23,313 bases of DNA, taken from positions 1 to 23,313 of the forward strand of contig DIME01000189.1 of the NCBI GenBank assembly GCA_002425405.1, given 5' to 3'. Positions 15,502 to 23,263 of this stretch are shown here, one piece after another. The DNA comes from Candidatus Accumulibacter vicinus (lineage in GTDB: Bacteria; Pseudomonadota; Gammaproteobacteria; Burkholderiales; Rhodocyclaceae). The translations under genes were made by a program, and so were the position numbers. The notes under the pieces were generated by a model. It had not been told where the DNA came from. It did no database searches and saw nothing but the letters and a program-made list of their open reading frames with translations. Each line of letters opens with the position of its first letter. The stretch's first letter is position 1.

Positions 15502-16257
15502 ATGTCCCTCCACACCCATCTGATTTTCGGCTTCCATTCGGTTCTTGCCAAACTGCGCCACGATCCAGGTGCGGTGCGCGAGATCTATGTCGATGCGGGT
15601 CGCCACGACGCGCGTCTGCGTGATCTGCTTGGCCACGCGGAGTTCGCCAAGGTACGGATACTGCCGGTCGAGTCTGCCCGCCTTGCAGCGATTGCTCCCG
15701 GCGCCAGGCACCAGGGGGTCATCGCCAGCGTCGATGCCATTCGACGCCAGTTAGCGCTGGACGATGTGCTCGATACGCTCGAAGAGCCGGCTTTCCTGCT
15801 GGTTCTCGACGGCATTCAGGATCCGCACAATCTCGGGGCCTGCCTGCGCGTCGCTGATGCCGTCGGTGCGCACGCAGTAATCGCACCCAAGGACCGTGCT
15901 GTCGGCCTGACCCAAACAGCCGTCAAAGTGGCCAGTGGAGCTGCCGAAACCGTACCGTACATCACGGTTACCAATCTGGCTCGCACCCTGCGTGAACTCA
16001 AGGAACGCGAAATCTGGGTGATCGGTACCGATGACGAGGCGAAAGAAGATCTCTATGGCGCGCAGTGGCCGGTGGCCTGCGCCTGGGTACTGGGTGCCGA
16101 AGGCGACGGCCTGCGCCGCCTGACTCGGGAAACCTGCGATCAACTGGTACGCATCCCGATGCTTGGATCGGTGACCAGTCTCAATGTCTCGGTGGCCACC
16201 GGCGTCTGCCTTTACGAGGCGCGGCGGCGAGCCCGCCAGCAAACCGGCAGGAAGTAG
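15502..16257 (+). CDS. rlmB: 23S rRNA (guanosine-2'-O-)-methyltransferase RlmB
   Basis: 251 residues from ATG 15502; an in-frame TTG at 15490 is rejected because homologues begin MxxxxHLIFGFHSV-like, as here. The N-terminal substrate-binding domain is at 1-85. The SpoU/TrmH knotted domain follows, with motif 1 DGIQDPHNLGACLRVADA, motif 2 VLGAEGDGLRRL and motif 3 IPMLGSVTSLNVSVATGVCL. The family methylates the 2'-OH of G2251 in the 23S rRNA peptidyl-transferase loop using SAM. It lies 67 bases after the carbonic anhydrase homologue with no terminator visible, so read-through from the cys operon is possible, although its function is unrelated. Confidence 0.9.
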   Translation: MSLHTHLIFGFHSVLAKLRHDPGAVREIYVDAGRHDARLRDLLGHAEFAKVRILPVESARLAAIAPGARHQGVIASVDAIRRQLALDDVLDTLEEPAFLLVLDGIQDPHNLGACLRVADAVGAHAVIAPKDRAVGLTQTAVKVASGAAETVPYITVTNLARTLRELKEREIWVIGTDDEAKEDLYGAQWPVACAWVLGAEGDGLRRLTRETCDQLVRIPMLGSVTSLNVSVATGVCLYEARRRARQQTGRK

Positions 16258-16277
16258 CCCACCACTACTCCCGTCTC

Positions 16278-18533
16278 TCAGGTCTTGTACGAGTAACGAT
16301 AGACGTAGCCCTTGTAGCCATAACGATAATTCTGGCGGCTGACATTGAGGTCGTTGAAAACGAAGCCCTTGACCTGCACACCCGCCTGATTGAGCCGTTT
16401 GACTGCTTGTTCGAGTTCGCGAATCGGGTGTTTTCCTGCTCGGGCGATCATCAGCGTCGCTCCGACATGACGTCCAATGATCGCCGCATCGGAGACGGCG
16501 AGCACCGGCGGTGCATCGACGATCACCGTATCGAAGTTCGCCGCGAGTGCGGCCAGCAGTACCTCAAAACGCGGATGCATCAGCAACTCGGAGGGATTGG
16601 GCGGAATCTGCCCGGTCGCGACCACCCGCAGTGTGGGCAACACCGTGGGCTTGAGGATTTCTTCAAGCGAGGCCTGTCCGGCCACATACTCGGACAATCC
16701 AGGCGAACGCTCGATGTCGAATTCCTTGTGAAGGTGCCCCCGGCGCAGGTCGGCGTCGACGATCACGACGCGTTTATCAAGCTGCGCAAGGACGGCGCCC
16801 AGGTTCTTGGAAACGAAGCTCTTGCCCAGACCCGGACTCGATCCGGTAATCAGCAAGGAGTTGCGCTGCGCGTCGAGGAGCGCGAAATGAAGCGTTGTGC
16901 GCAGTCCGCGCAGGCTCTCCACCGCGTCTTCCTCCGGATAGACAACCGCCAGCAGTCCGCCCGTGCCACCACGCCCGTGGCGATGCAATTCGACCTCGGC
17001 CTTGCTGTGCGGCACTGTCGCGTACACCGGCAGACCCAGTTGTGATTCGATGATCTCAGGGTCTTCGACGACCACGCGCAGCGAGCGCAACACCCAGATT
17101 ACCAGCATGCTGATCAACAGGCCGAGCAGCAATGCAATGCTCAGAATGGCGACCGGACCGGCGCCAACCGGTTTGCGGGCGACCGCAGCGACGTCGATGA
17201 CGCGCACGTCGCCAACGGTGCCGGCTTTGGAAACCCGCAACTGCTGAGCGGTGTTGAGCAACTCGGTATACAACCGGTTGGAAACCTCGACATCACGAGC
17301 AAGGCGCAGAACGGTCTGCTGGGTATCGGGCAAGCGCGCAACCTCGGCGTCGAACTGCTTGCGGCGTTCATTGAGCCGCTGCAGCTTGTTGTCCATCGCT
17401 TCGATCCGCGGGTGCTCCGGTTTGAAGTGCTGACGCAGTTCGTCCCGCTCCTGCTTGAGCAGCACCGCGGCATTTTCGACGTCAACCAGCGACTTCAGGA
17501 TCGCCTGTGTTTCGAGGTTCAGATCGAGAGAGCCGCGACTCTGACGGTAGTTGTTGTAAGCCGCTTCGGCGCTGTCCAGTTGCGTTTTCAGCGCAGGGAG
17601 CTGGGTTTCGAGGAACTTCAGGGTTTTCTCGGCTTCGGCTGATCGTCGTTCGACATTCTGGCGAACATAGGTGTTCTGGATGTCGTCGAGGACCAGACCG
17701 ATCTCGGCCGGGTCCTGCCCGAGCAGGCTCAGTTCGAGGACTCCCGACTTCTTGCCGCGTTCCTTGACCGAGTAGTTGCGACGCAGATCGTCAATCGCCG
17801 TTTCCGCAGAAAGCTTTATGAGCCAAAACTGCGTACCCGGCCGTGCCTTCAGGTCCGCAACAAAAATCGCGTAGTCCTGGTTACTGGCGCGCATCCCGGC
17901 CTTGCCTTTGAGAACCAGCTGATCATCCTCGTCGAAAACTTCAAATGCCCCGCCCTCGCCGGCGATCAGGGTATGTAGCTGGTCAAGTTGCACCCGCGGG
18001 ACATCGAGCGAATCGACCTGAATACGCTCCCCCCCCCAGGCGAAGCTGGAGAGGCCCAGCCATGGCGAATTGGGCTCGTCGCCCTCGTAACGCTTGGCAA
18101 CCGCGCTGCCAAGCAGAGGTAATGTTCTCGGCTTGGCAATGATGTCGAGCTTGAGCTTGGCCACCACCCGTCCGAGGACCATCCGAGAACTCAGGATTTC
18201 GATCTCGGCAGAAACCGTCGTATCGTCACCCAGCAGTGGTTGCAGGGCTTTCAGCGAGCCGACCCCGGAGCTTTTTTCCTCGACCTGCAACAAACCATCT
18301 GCCCGGTACACCGGCTTGACCACCAGCAACCAGGCCAGACCAATGGCCACTGCCAGCAGACTGATCGTCGCAATCAGCCAGCGGTAGTCGATCAATACGG
18401 CAATGATCTCGCCAAGCGCCAGGCCTTCCTCCGCCTCTTCGGAAGAAATCTGCGGCAGCGCCTGCGTTGCGGCTGCGTTCATGCCGGGAACAGTCTTCGC
18501 ACTGGCAGCGGGTCTTGACTGGTCGTTATCCAT
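16278..18533 (-). CDS. wzc: Polysaccharide co-polymerase / bacterial tyrosine autokinase (Wzc/EpsG type)
   Basis: 751 residues. A Wzz-type periplasmic domain lies between two membrane segments (about 51-71 and 458-485) and contains a long coiled coil (about 290-430). The C-terminal cytoplasmic BY-kinase domain has Walker A GSSPGLGKS near Lys571, Walker A' VIVDADLRRG near 593, Walker B VIVDAPPV near 672, and a terminal cluster of seven tyrosines (NYRYGYKGYVYRYSYKT). In this family autophosphorylation of that cluster, reversed by a Wzb phosphatase, sets polymerization and export of exopolysaccharide with Wza. It is last in the minus-strand group, 122 bases after wza, and converges on rlmB with 20 bases between. 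A run of nine C at 18029-18037 lies in the frame around residues 166-168. Confidence 0.92.
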   Translation of the reverse strand: MDNDQSRPAASAKTVPGMNAAATQALPQISSEEAEEGLALGEIIAVLIDYRWLIATISLLAVAIGLAWLLVVKPVYRADGLLQVEEKSSGVGSLKALQPLLGDDTTVSAEIEILSSRMVLGRVVAKLKLDIIAKPRTLPLLGSAVAKRYEGDEPNSPWLGLSSFAWGGERIQVDSLDVPRVQLDQLHTLIAGEGGAFEVFDEDDQLVLKGKAGMRASNQDYAIFVADLKARPGTQFWLIKLSAETAIDDLRRNYSVKERGKKSGVLELSLLGQDPAEIGLVLDDIQNTYVRQNVERRSAEAEKTLKFLETQLPALKTQLDSAEAAYNNYRQSRGSLDLNLETQAILKSLVDVENAAVLLKQERDELRQHFKPEHPRIEAMDNKLQRLNERRKQFDAEVARLPDTQQTVLRLARDVEVSNRLYTELLNTAQQLRVSKAGTVGDVRVIDVAAVARKPVGAGPVAILSIALLLGLLISMLVIWVLRSLRVVVEDPEIIESQLGLPVYATVPHSKAEVELHRHGRGGTGGLLAVVYPEEDAVESLRGLRTTLHFALLDAQRNSLLITGSSPGLGKSFVSKNLGAVLAQLDKRVVIVDADLRRGHLHKEFDIERSPGLSEYVAGQASLEEILKPTVLPTLRVVATGQIPPNPSELLMHPRFEVLLAALAANFDTVIVDAPPVLAVSDAAIIGRHVGATLMIARAGKHPIRELEQAVKRLNQAGVQVKGFVFNDLNVSRQNYRYGYKGYVYRYSYKT

Positions 18534-18554
18534 TGATCATCCGTAGTTGCAGCC

Positions 18555-18594
18555 GCCCGACAACGGGCTTGGCGGTTAGGCATGGTGAGCCGCC
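18555..18594 (-). other. Mutually exclusive hairpins upstream of wzc
   Basis: In the 122-bp wza-wzc gap, gcccg-acaa-cgggc (18555-18568) can extend with gcc/ggc outside, using ggc at 18571-18573. A second stem, ggcgg/ccgcc (18571-18575 with 18590-18594), would use the same ggc. The two cannot form in full together, which resembles a small attenuator or translation switch ahead of wzc. No function is demonstrated. Confidence 0.3.
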
Positions 18595-18632
18595 AGACCC
18601 TCGCAATCGGCGCACCTGGCCAGACTGGGATC

Positions 18633-18650
18633 GGAAAAGCGGGCCCGCTT
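18633..18650 (-). terminator. Weak terminator-like palindrome just after wza
   Basis: A perfect 14-bp palindrome, aagcgggcccgctt (18637-18650), lies six bases beyond the wza stop. Read on the minus strand it can fold with a short stem and is followed by TT, giving four T in a row. With so little loop space it is probably a partial terminator that would lower wzc expression relative to wza. Confidence 0.35.
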
Positions 18651-18655
18651 CAGGT

Positions 18656-19867
18656 TTAGCGCGACGGTTGTCGGCCACCGAAAAGTGGGAAATAGGTCTG
18701 ACTGGTCAGATTGAGCATCTGTGCCGTCGGCAGTATGTTGGCGATCACGCGCTGCCAGCGGACAATCGGTGCCGTGTCGACGTAAATGATGTCGCGAGGC
18801 CGTAGCGGGAAGCGGTCGGCGAGCAGCATCGCATCCGGCAGACTGGCATTGAGATGGAACAACTCTGGCGTATCGCTGTTGCCGCGCATGACATAGACCC
18901 AGCGTGGATCGGCGGTCGTCTGATTGATGTAACCGGAATCGCTGAGCGCTTCCGCAAGTGTCGAACGTTTCTTGTTCATCACCAACGAACCCGGCTTGGC
19001 AACTTCGCCAAGCACAAACACCTTGTTATAGCTACGGTCAGCGACGTTGACAATGTCGCCCTGCTCAAGCAGTGCATTCTGCTCGCTGAGACCGTAATCA
19101 TACATTGCCTGAATATCGACCAGATAAGTCGTACCCCGCCGCGTCAGCAGCACACGACTGAAATCCGCATCGGGCGTGAAGCCCCCGGCTCGATTGACCG
19201 CATCGAGGACGGTCATCGGAATGTCGGTCACCTGTTGTATCCCCGGTTTGAGCACTTCACCAACGACGTACACCTGCTGGCTGCGGAATGCCACCATGCG
19301 CACGTCGAGCTGAACCTTCTCGATGTACTTGGCCAGTCTGGTCGACAGAATCGACCTGACCTCGCTGGTCGTCTTGCCCTGAACCTTGATGACGCCGACG
19401 TAGGGAAAGAAAATCGTCCCGTCTTCGGCGACTACGGTGCCGGCTTGTTCGGCCGTACGAAAGCTGCCGGCGGGGATGGTCAGCTCCGGATGGTCCCAGA
19501 CAATGATCGAGATGATGTCACCGGGACCAAGTCGGTATTCGGGCACGGCCGCAGGTTTATCGCTTGACGGGCGAGGATTGTTCTTTTCCGCCGCCTTGGC
19601 AGAGCTGGTCCCGTCGCCGACTGGCGGCCGGGCCGCCTTGAAAAGGTCGATGATCAGTTCAGCAGTGATCGGCTTGATTTTGACGTTGGCGGGAACCAGC
19701 GTATCCCCCTGCTGTATCGGTAGCCTTACATCCGACTCATCGCGGTGACTGTACGCCTGATTGCCAGGAATGATCATGCAGCCCGCCAGCGTACCCACGG
19801 CGAGACACGTCAGGATCTGGCGGCTCCTGGCCAGAGGAACCGGAGACACATTCATGCTGAAGCTCAT
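18656..19867 (-). CDS. wza: Outer-membrane polysaccharide export lipoprotein (Wza-like)
   Basis: 403 residues. The N-terminus is a lipoprotein signal peptide, with lipobox LAGC and predicted lipidated Cys30; a second in-frame Met at residue 5 is an alternative start. A Pro/Ser/Lys-rich linker (about 85-105) leads to the Poly_export domain, beginning YRLGPGDIISIIVWDHPELT and with DGTIFFPYVGVIKVQGKT, then two SLBB-type beta-grasp repeats (VYVVGEVLKPGIQQV, VFVLGEVAKPGSLVM). Proteins of this family form the octameric outer-membrane channel for capsule or exopolysaccharide, working with Wzc. It lies 46 bases after the phosphatase gene, so it is probably in the same transcript. No strong Shine-Dalgarno is seen. 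Confidence 0.9.
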   Translation of the reverse strand: MSFSMNVSPVPLARSRQILTCLAVGTLAGCMIIPGNQAYSHRDESDVRLPIQQGDTLVPANVKIKPITAELIIDLFKAARPPVGDGTSSAKAAEKNNPRPSSDKPAAVPEYRLGPGDIISIIVWDHPELTIPAGSFRTAEQAGTVVAEDGTIFFPYVGVIKVQGKTTSEVRSILSTRLAKYIEKVQLDVRMVAFRSQQVYVVGEVLKPGIQQVTDIPMTVLDAVNRAGGFTPDADFSRVLLTRRGTTYLVDIQAMYDYGLSEQNALLEQGDIVNVADRSYNKVFVLGEVAKPGSLVMNKKRSTLAEALSDSGYINQTTADPRWVYVMRGNSDTPELFHLNASLPDAMLLADRFPLRPRDIIYVDTAPIVRWQRVIANILPTAQMLNLTSQTYFPLFGGRQPSR

Positions 19868-19913
19868 ATCTTGATATCTTACACTCCCGCGAACGGACGG
19901 CCGATCAAGCCGT

Positions 19914-20354
19914 TCAAACCAGCTTGCTGACCCAGGGCTCGAGTGCTTCCTCGATCAGCTGCAGTGCCTCGGCGTGCGCTTCCTCTCCACGCCGATACGG
20001 GTCGGGAATCTCCGTTTTCGTCCAGTGCCCGAGCAGGAAGGTCTTGCCACGCGCTGTCGGGTCCATCGCCAGCACGGCGTCCCGGTGGTGTGTTTCCATC
20101 ACCAGCACCAGTTCGGCCCAGCGGAGCCGCTCGCGAGTGAGCTGACTGGCACGGTGAGCACTGAGATCCACACCACGCGCGTGCATCATTGCGCAGGTCG
20201 CCTCTGCCGCTGGATGATTGACCAACGCACCGATGCCTGCCGAGCGCGCCTCAATCCGCTTGCCGGCCTTCTCGATGCGTTGACGCAGAAGAAATTCTGC
20301 TGCCGGGCTGCGGCAGATGTTGCCGGTACAGACGGTGAGAATCCTGTTGAACAT
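19914..20354 (-). CDS. wzb: Low-molecular-weight protein tyrosine phosphatase (Wzb-like)
   Basis: 146 residues, the usual size. The phosphate-binding loop is CTGNICRS with nucleophile Cys9 and Arg15, and the general acid is Asp118 in IPDPYRRG. SAGIGALVNHPA and the MHARGVDLSAHRA segment are typical of the bacterial Wzb/Etp branch. It would dephosphorylate the tyrosine cluster of the Wzc kinase in the cytoplasm. It starts six bases after the stop of the glycosyltransferase gene upstream of it, supporting an operon order transferase-wzb-wza-wzc. Confidence 0.93.
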   Translation of the reverse strand: MFNRILTVCTGNICRSPAAEFLLRQRIEKAGKRIEARSAGIGALVNHPAAEATCAMMHARGVDLSAHRASQLTRERLRWAELVLVMETHHRDAVLAMDPTARGKTFLLGHWTKTEIPDPYRRGEEAHAEALQLIEEALEPWVSKLV

Positions 20355-20360
20355 TTGAAG

Positions 20361-21914
20361 TCATCCACCCCCGGGCGGGACGCTGAATTCGAAGCCCACG
20401 CCCTCGCCCCGGACCATGCGTTGGCCGCACTCTTTCGAGTATATCAAAGTGCTCTGCGCGCAGCGGCGATCGGCACGCCGGCTGCCTCCTCCGGTCATGG
20501 CAATGTAGGCGGAACGAACGTCGTTCTCGGCATTGCGAGAGATGAACAGCCTCACATCGATACCCCGCTGTTTGGCGAGACGCCTTTTGATACGCAGCGC
20601 ATCGCGCTGGATTCTGCCAATCAACTGATCATTGCCTTCGGTGGGAATGTGCACCACACAGTAGACTCGGCGTTCTTCGCGACTTGATGTGGTCATCTGA
20701 TGAATACTCACCTGGTAATCATAGTCGCTGCCAAGCCCTTCTGAAATTACGCCAAGCACCTCCCGACATCTCTCCTTGCGCAGATAGCCAATAAAGATGC
20801 CGCGCACCTTCACCGACGGCAGGCCGAACCAGCCGTTGATCGACCGTAGCCAGGGCACGATCCGACTTGGCCGCAGAATCGCCAGGAAATATGCGCCGCA
20901 TACGCCGATGAACAACCAGAACATCAGATACTCCGGCACGTCAAACAATAGACCACTGATACCGATCAGTCCAAAGAGCAGCTGGATGGTAACAGCCAAC
21001 GCAACCACGTCGCAAACGCGATAATCAGCGCAAACGAAGAGGTGGTGCAGATGGTGGCGGTCGGGGCGAAACGGTGACTTGCCCTGCCAGATGCGGCGAA
21101 TCATGACCCCTACGGTATCCATCAGCGGCAATGCGAACAGCCACAAGGCAGTTACCGGGGTCATCACGGGCTCTTGGTCCTCTCCTCCCTGTGACAGCAC
21201 AATGAACAACCAGGCAAACAGGAAACCCAGCAGCATGCTCCCGTTGTCCCCGAGAAAGACTCGCGCCCGGGGGTTCCCAGGGTAGCGCAGATTGTAATAG
21301 AGGAAACCCCCGATACCACCCATCAGGGCAATGATCAAAAAGACATATCCAGCGCTGTTACCACTATGGGCAAGCATGGCGACAAGCGCCAGACTGACCA
21401 AGCTCACCGAGCCCGACAAACCATCAATGCCATCAATCATGTTGAGGGCGTTGATCAAGCCGATGGTCGAGAAAATTGCCATGGGGATGGCCAGCCAACC
21501 CAGATCGACAGGCCCCCCTGGCAAAATTTCTCCCAGTGATCTCAGTTCGACACCGCCGATCAGAACCATCGATAGAGCAACCAGGGCTTGAATAATCAAA
21601 CGGGGCTTGAAGCCGAGGCCCCAGATGTCGTCGGCAAGACCGGTCAGAAAGATGGCCACGGCGCCGACAAGAAGCCCAGGCAGCACGGGCAAGGGAGACC
21701 AGCTGAAATCCCCGAAAAGCCAGTCGTCCAGCAGTGGTACGCTCATGAGAACGGCGAGCACGCCAAAACCACCAACGAATGGTGTGCTGGTTTCATGCTG
21801 CTTATGCCCGCCGGGTTGATCCATGATCCCCAGACGACTGGCGAGCACAGCACTCAGCCGGATTGCCGCACCGGATATCAACAGACAGACGCCAAATAGA
21901 ACGGCCAATTCCAT
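20361..21914 (-). CDS. WecA/MraY-family polyprenyl-phosphate sugar-1-phosphate transferase with C-terminal extension
   Basis: 517 residues from ATG 21914, chosen because GGAGG lies five bases upstream; an in-frame GTG at 21926 is less likely. About ten membrane segments cover residues 1-348. Catalytic motifs are present: Asp95-Asp96 in TGLADDIWGLG, NALNMIDGIDGLSG (155-168), FLGDNGSMLLGF with Asp223, and HHLHH at 287-291. The family loads GlcNAc- or related sugar-1-phosphate onto undecaprenyl phosphate at the inner membrane, the first step of a repeat-unit polysaccharide. E. coli WecA is about 367 residues; here some 165 extra residues follow the last membrane segment, basic and soluble-looking (RVYCVVHIPTEG, DALRIKRRLAKQRGIDVRLF), function unknown. 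It is first in the export group. Confidence 0.88.
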   Translation of the reverse strand: MELAVLFGVCLLISGAAIRLSAVLASRLGIMDQPGGHKQHETSTPFVGGFGVLAVLMSVPLLDDWLFGDFSWSPLPVLPGLLVGAVAIFLTGLADDIWGLGFKPRLIIQALVALSMVLIGGVELRSLGEILPGGPVDLGWLAIPMAIFSTIGLINALNMIDGIDGLSGSVSLVSLALVAMLAHSGNSAGYVFLIIALMGGIGGFLYYNLRYPGNPRARVFLGDNGSMLLGFLFAWLFIVLSQGGEDQEPVMTPVTALWLFALPLMDTVGVMIRRIWQGKSPFRPDRHHLHHLFVCADYRVCDVVALAVTIQLLFGLIGISGLLFDVPEYLMFWLFIGVCGAYFLAILRPSRIVPWLRSINGWFGLPSVKVRGIFIGYLRKERCREVLGVISEGLGSDYDYQVSIHQMTTSSREERRVYCVVHIPTEGNDQLIGRIQRDALRIKRRLAKQRGIDVRLFISRNAENDVRSAYIAMTGGGSRRADRRCAQSTLIYSKECGQRMVRGEGVGFEFSVPPGGG

Positions 21915-21995
21915 GGCCACCTCCACAGTTTACTGCCAAGATCCCGCCTCCGCCGAGGCGGATCACACGCTCATCATTTCACCCGTCTCTACACA

Positions 21996-22019
21996 AGCAG
22001 AACCCTTGCTGGCTCTGCT
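21996..22019 (-). terminator. Inverted repeat after the PEP-CTERM gene, possible weak terminator
   Basis: On the minus strand agcagagcc and ggttctgct form a 9-bp stem with one G-U pair and a 6-base loop, 25 bases after the PEP-CTERM stop. The following bases (tgtgtagagac) are not a proper T tract, so it may only partly separate the PEP-CTERM transcript from the export genes downstream. Confidence 0.35.
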
Positions 22020-22044
22020 GTCGCGCCGAGGAGTTTGAAAGGCG

Positions 22045-22761
22045 TCAGGTCAGGCGACGACCGCCGAAGAGCAGACCAATGAGACCGATGCCCAAAAGTG
22101 CCAGCGAGGCAGGTTCGGGAATGGCATTGAGCTGGAGGTGCATTTTGAAGCTGACGTCGGCAGGAAGCCTCGGCTGGCCCAATACGGGCGCCAGCCAGTT
22201 CAAGTCCTGCTCGGACCACGCGGCGAAGGTTTCGTCCGCAGTATTCAATTTCCAATGGATGGAGAACTCATCGCCGGTCACGGATGGGTTGGGATCGAAC
22301 AGGTAAGACCCGGGGTTACTACCCATGACCGCGGCCAGGATCGACAGCCCCAGGCGCATGACCGGATCGCTTGACAACGCCGTGTAGTTTGGCCACGACC
22401 TGGTCACATCGAAAATCATGGTGTCAGGGGGTAGCGCCGGATCGGCACCAGCTTCAAGTTTGGCAAATGCCTGGTAGCTATATGGCTTTAACGAAAGAGG
22501 CCCCAGCCCGGCCGGCAAACCGCCCAACGGGGCGAGCAGAGTATCGACGAACTTGTACTTGCCAGTGGCGTACTCTTTGAAAGCCGTGTCCGGATTGGAA
22601 CACCCAGGCGCCCCGGCGGCTCCATAAGAGAAGCATCCCTCGGTCAGATCGAGGATCATCTGTCCCTTGATGCCAGCCGTTGCCGGCGCAGCAACCAAGA
22701 GCCCCGCAGCGAGACCAGCGATGGAAAGTGCCGGGCCAAAAGTCGATTTCAGATTCATCAT
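22045..22761 (-). CDS. PEP-CTERM sorting domain-containing secreted protein
   Basis: 238 residues. A Sec signal peptide covers about residues 1-29 (cleavage likely after APATA). The C-terminus, from residue 214, is a textbook PEP-CTERM signal: IPEPASLALLGIGL, then a short hydrophobic span and basic end GGRRLT. Exosortase/EpsH systems recognise this signal at the inner membrane and release the protein to the surface or the exopolysaccharide matrix; such genes habitually sit beside eps loci, as here. The central ~180 residues, with only Cys43 and Cys54 and a QAFAKLEAGADPALPPD segment, match nothing I recognise. Two ATG codons are adjacent; AGGAG lies five bases before the first. In Zoogloea PEP-CTERM proteins are linked to floc formation; a similar role here is inference. 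Confidence 0.88.
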   Translation of the reverse strand: MMNLKSTFGPALSIAGLAAGLLVAAPATAGIKGQMILDLTEGCFSYGAAGAPGCSNPDTAFKEYATGKYKFVDTLLAPLGGLPAGLGPLSLKPYSYQAFAKLEAGADPALPPDTMIFDVTRSWPNYTALSSDPVMRLGLSILAAVMGSNPGSYLFDPNPSVTGDEFSIHWKLNTADETFAAWSEQDLNWLAPVLGQPRLPADVSFKMHLQLNAIPEPASLALLGIGLIGLLFGGRRLT

Positions 22762-22843
22762 GGTAGCTCCTAGAAAAACTCGTGAAGTAACATTGCCTGA
22801 CCCCTCTGCCAGACAACCGTAATGCGGAACATTTCTTTTTTAT

Positions 22844-22874
22844 ATCATAGCAATTCGCCACGAAAGCAAAGCAA
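22844..22874 (-). promoter_or_regulatory. Predicted promoter of the PEP-CTERM gene (extended -10)
   Basis: On the minus strand TGCTATGAT (22844-22852) is an extended -10 element with five of six matches in the hexamer. TTGCTT copies at 22869-22874 and 22864-22869 are possible -35 boxes, at 19 or 14 bases, neither ideal, as is common with extended -10 promoters. It would leave an ~80-base leader before the ATG at 22761. The stretch is much AT-richer than the genes around it. Confidence 0.5.
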
Positions 22875-22895
22875 TATTCATGCTATGTATGGCCA

Positions 22896-23031
22896 TTAAA
22901 TCAAAAGCTTCTTATAAACAGCCCGGTATTGATGAGTTGTCATATTTACTAGCCTGTTTTTGCTCACCGCAAGCAGCCATGTGTAAAAAAAGTCGACATC
23001 TCTCGGCGCCACAGCACCGTATTCCCGGCGG
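22896..23031 (-). other. AT-rich segment with a short open frame, possible gene remnant
   Basis: A minus-strand frame ends at TAA near 22896 and reads GAVAPRDVDFFYTWLLAVSK followed by a stretch ending AVYKKLLI. It reads more like protein than chance sequence, but I recognise no family. Its upstream part runs antisense into the transposase fragment, so if real it is a truncated 3' end. Otherwise the region 22762-23031 holds only the PEP-CTERM leader and promoter. Confidence 0.2.
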
Positions 23032-23263
23032 TTGAAGATCACCGAACGTAACGCCTTCGTCCAGAACTCCAGGCGCGCCAACGCGGCAACCGGCCTGGCT
23101 GCCTTGCAGCGCTGGGCCAAACGCCACAAACTCGCTGCGTTTGTCACCCTCACACTGAACGAACCCGTCATTCGAGGAGGCCAAAGCGCAAGACGCTCTA
23201 CTCGACGGGTGCTATCGCCTGGAAACGGATGTGCCGCAAGGCTTGATGGATGCGAAGACAGGG
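23032..23263 (+). pseudogene. Decayed IS1634-type (IS4 superfamily) transposase fragment
   Basis: One plus-strand frame reads ERNAFVQNSRRANAATGLAA then LQRWAKRHKLAAFVTLTLNE up to about 23165. The next recognisable part, EEAKAQDALLDGCYRLETDV then PQGLMDAKTG and a TGA at 23261-23263, is in another frame starting about 23174. From memory these are consecutive segments of IS1634-family DDE transposases, just before the final catalytic region. A frameshift near 23165-23174, missing N- and C-terminal parts and an early stop show it is a remnant. No terminal inverted repeat or target duplication is visible, and the 50 bases after 23263 are not recognised. The family name is by pattern memory and should be read as likely. 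Confidence 0.65.

Noticed and set aside
16065..17045. 326-residue plus-strand frame across the rlmB-wzc junction
   Set aside because: It is out of frame with rlmB and antisense to wzc, both clearly real genes.
22791..22812. Sigma-54 promoter upstream of the PEP-CTERM gene
   Set aside because: TGGCA and GGCA are present but the GG-to-GC distance is two bases longer than the -24/-12 consensus allows.
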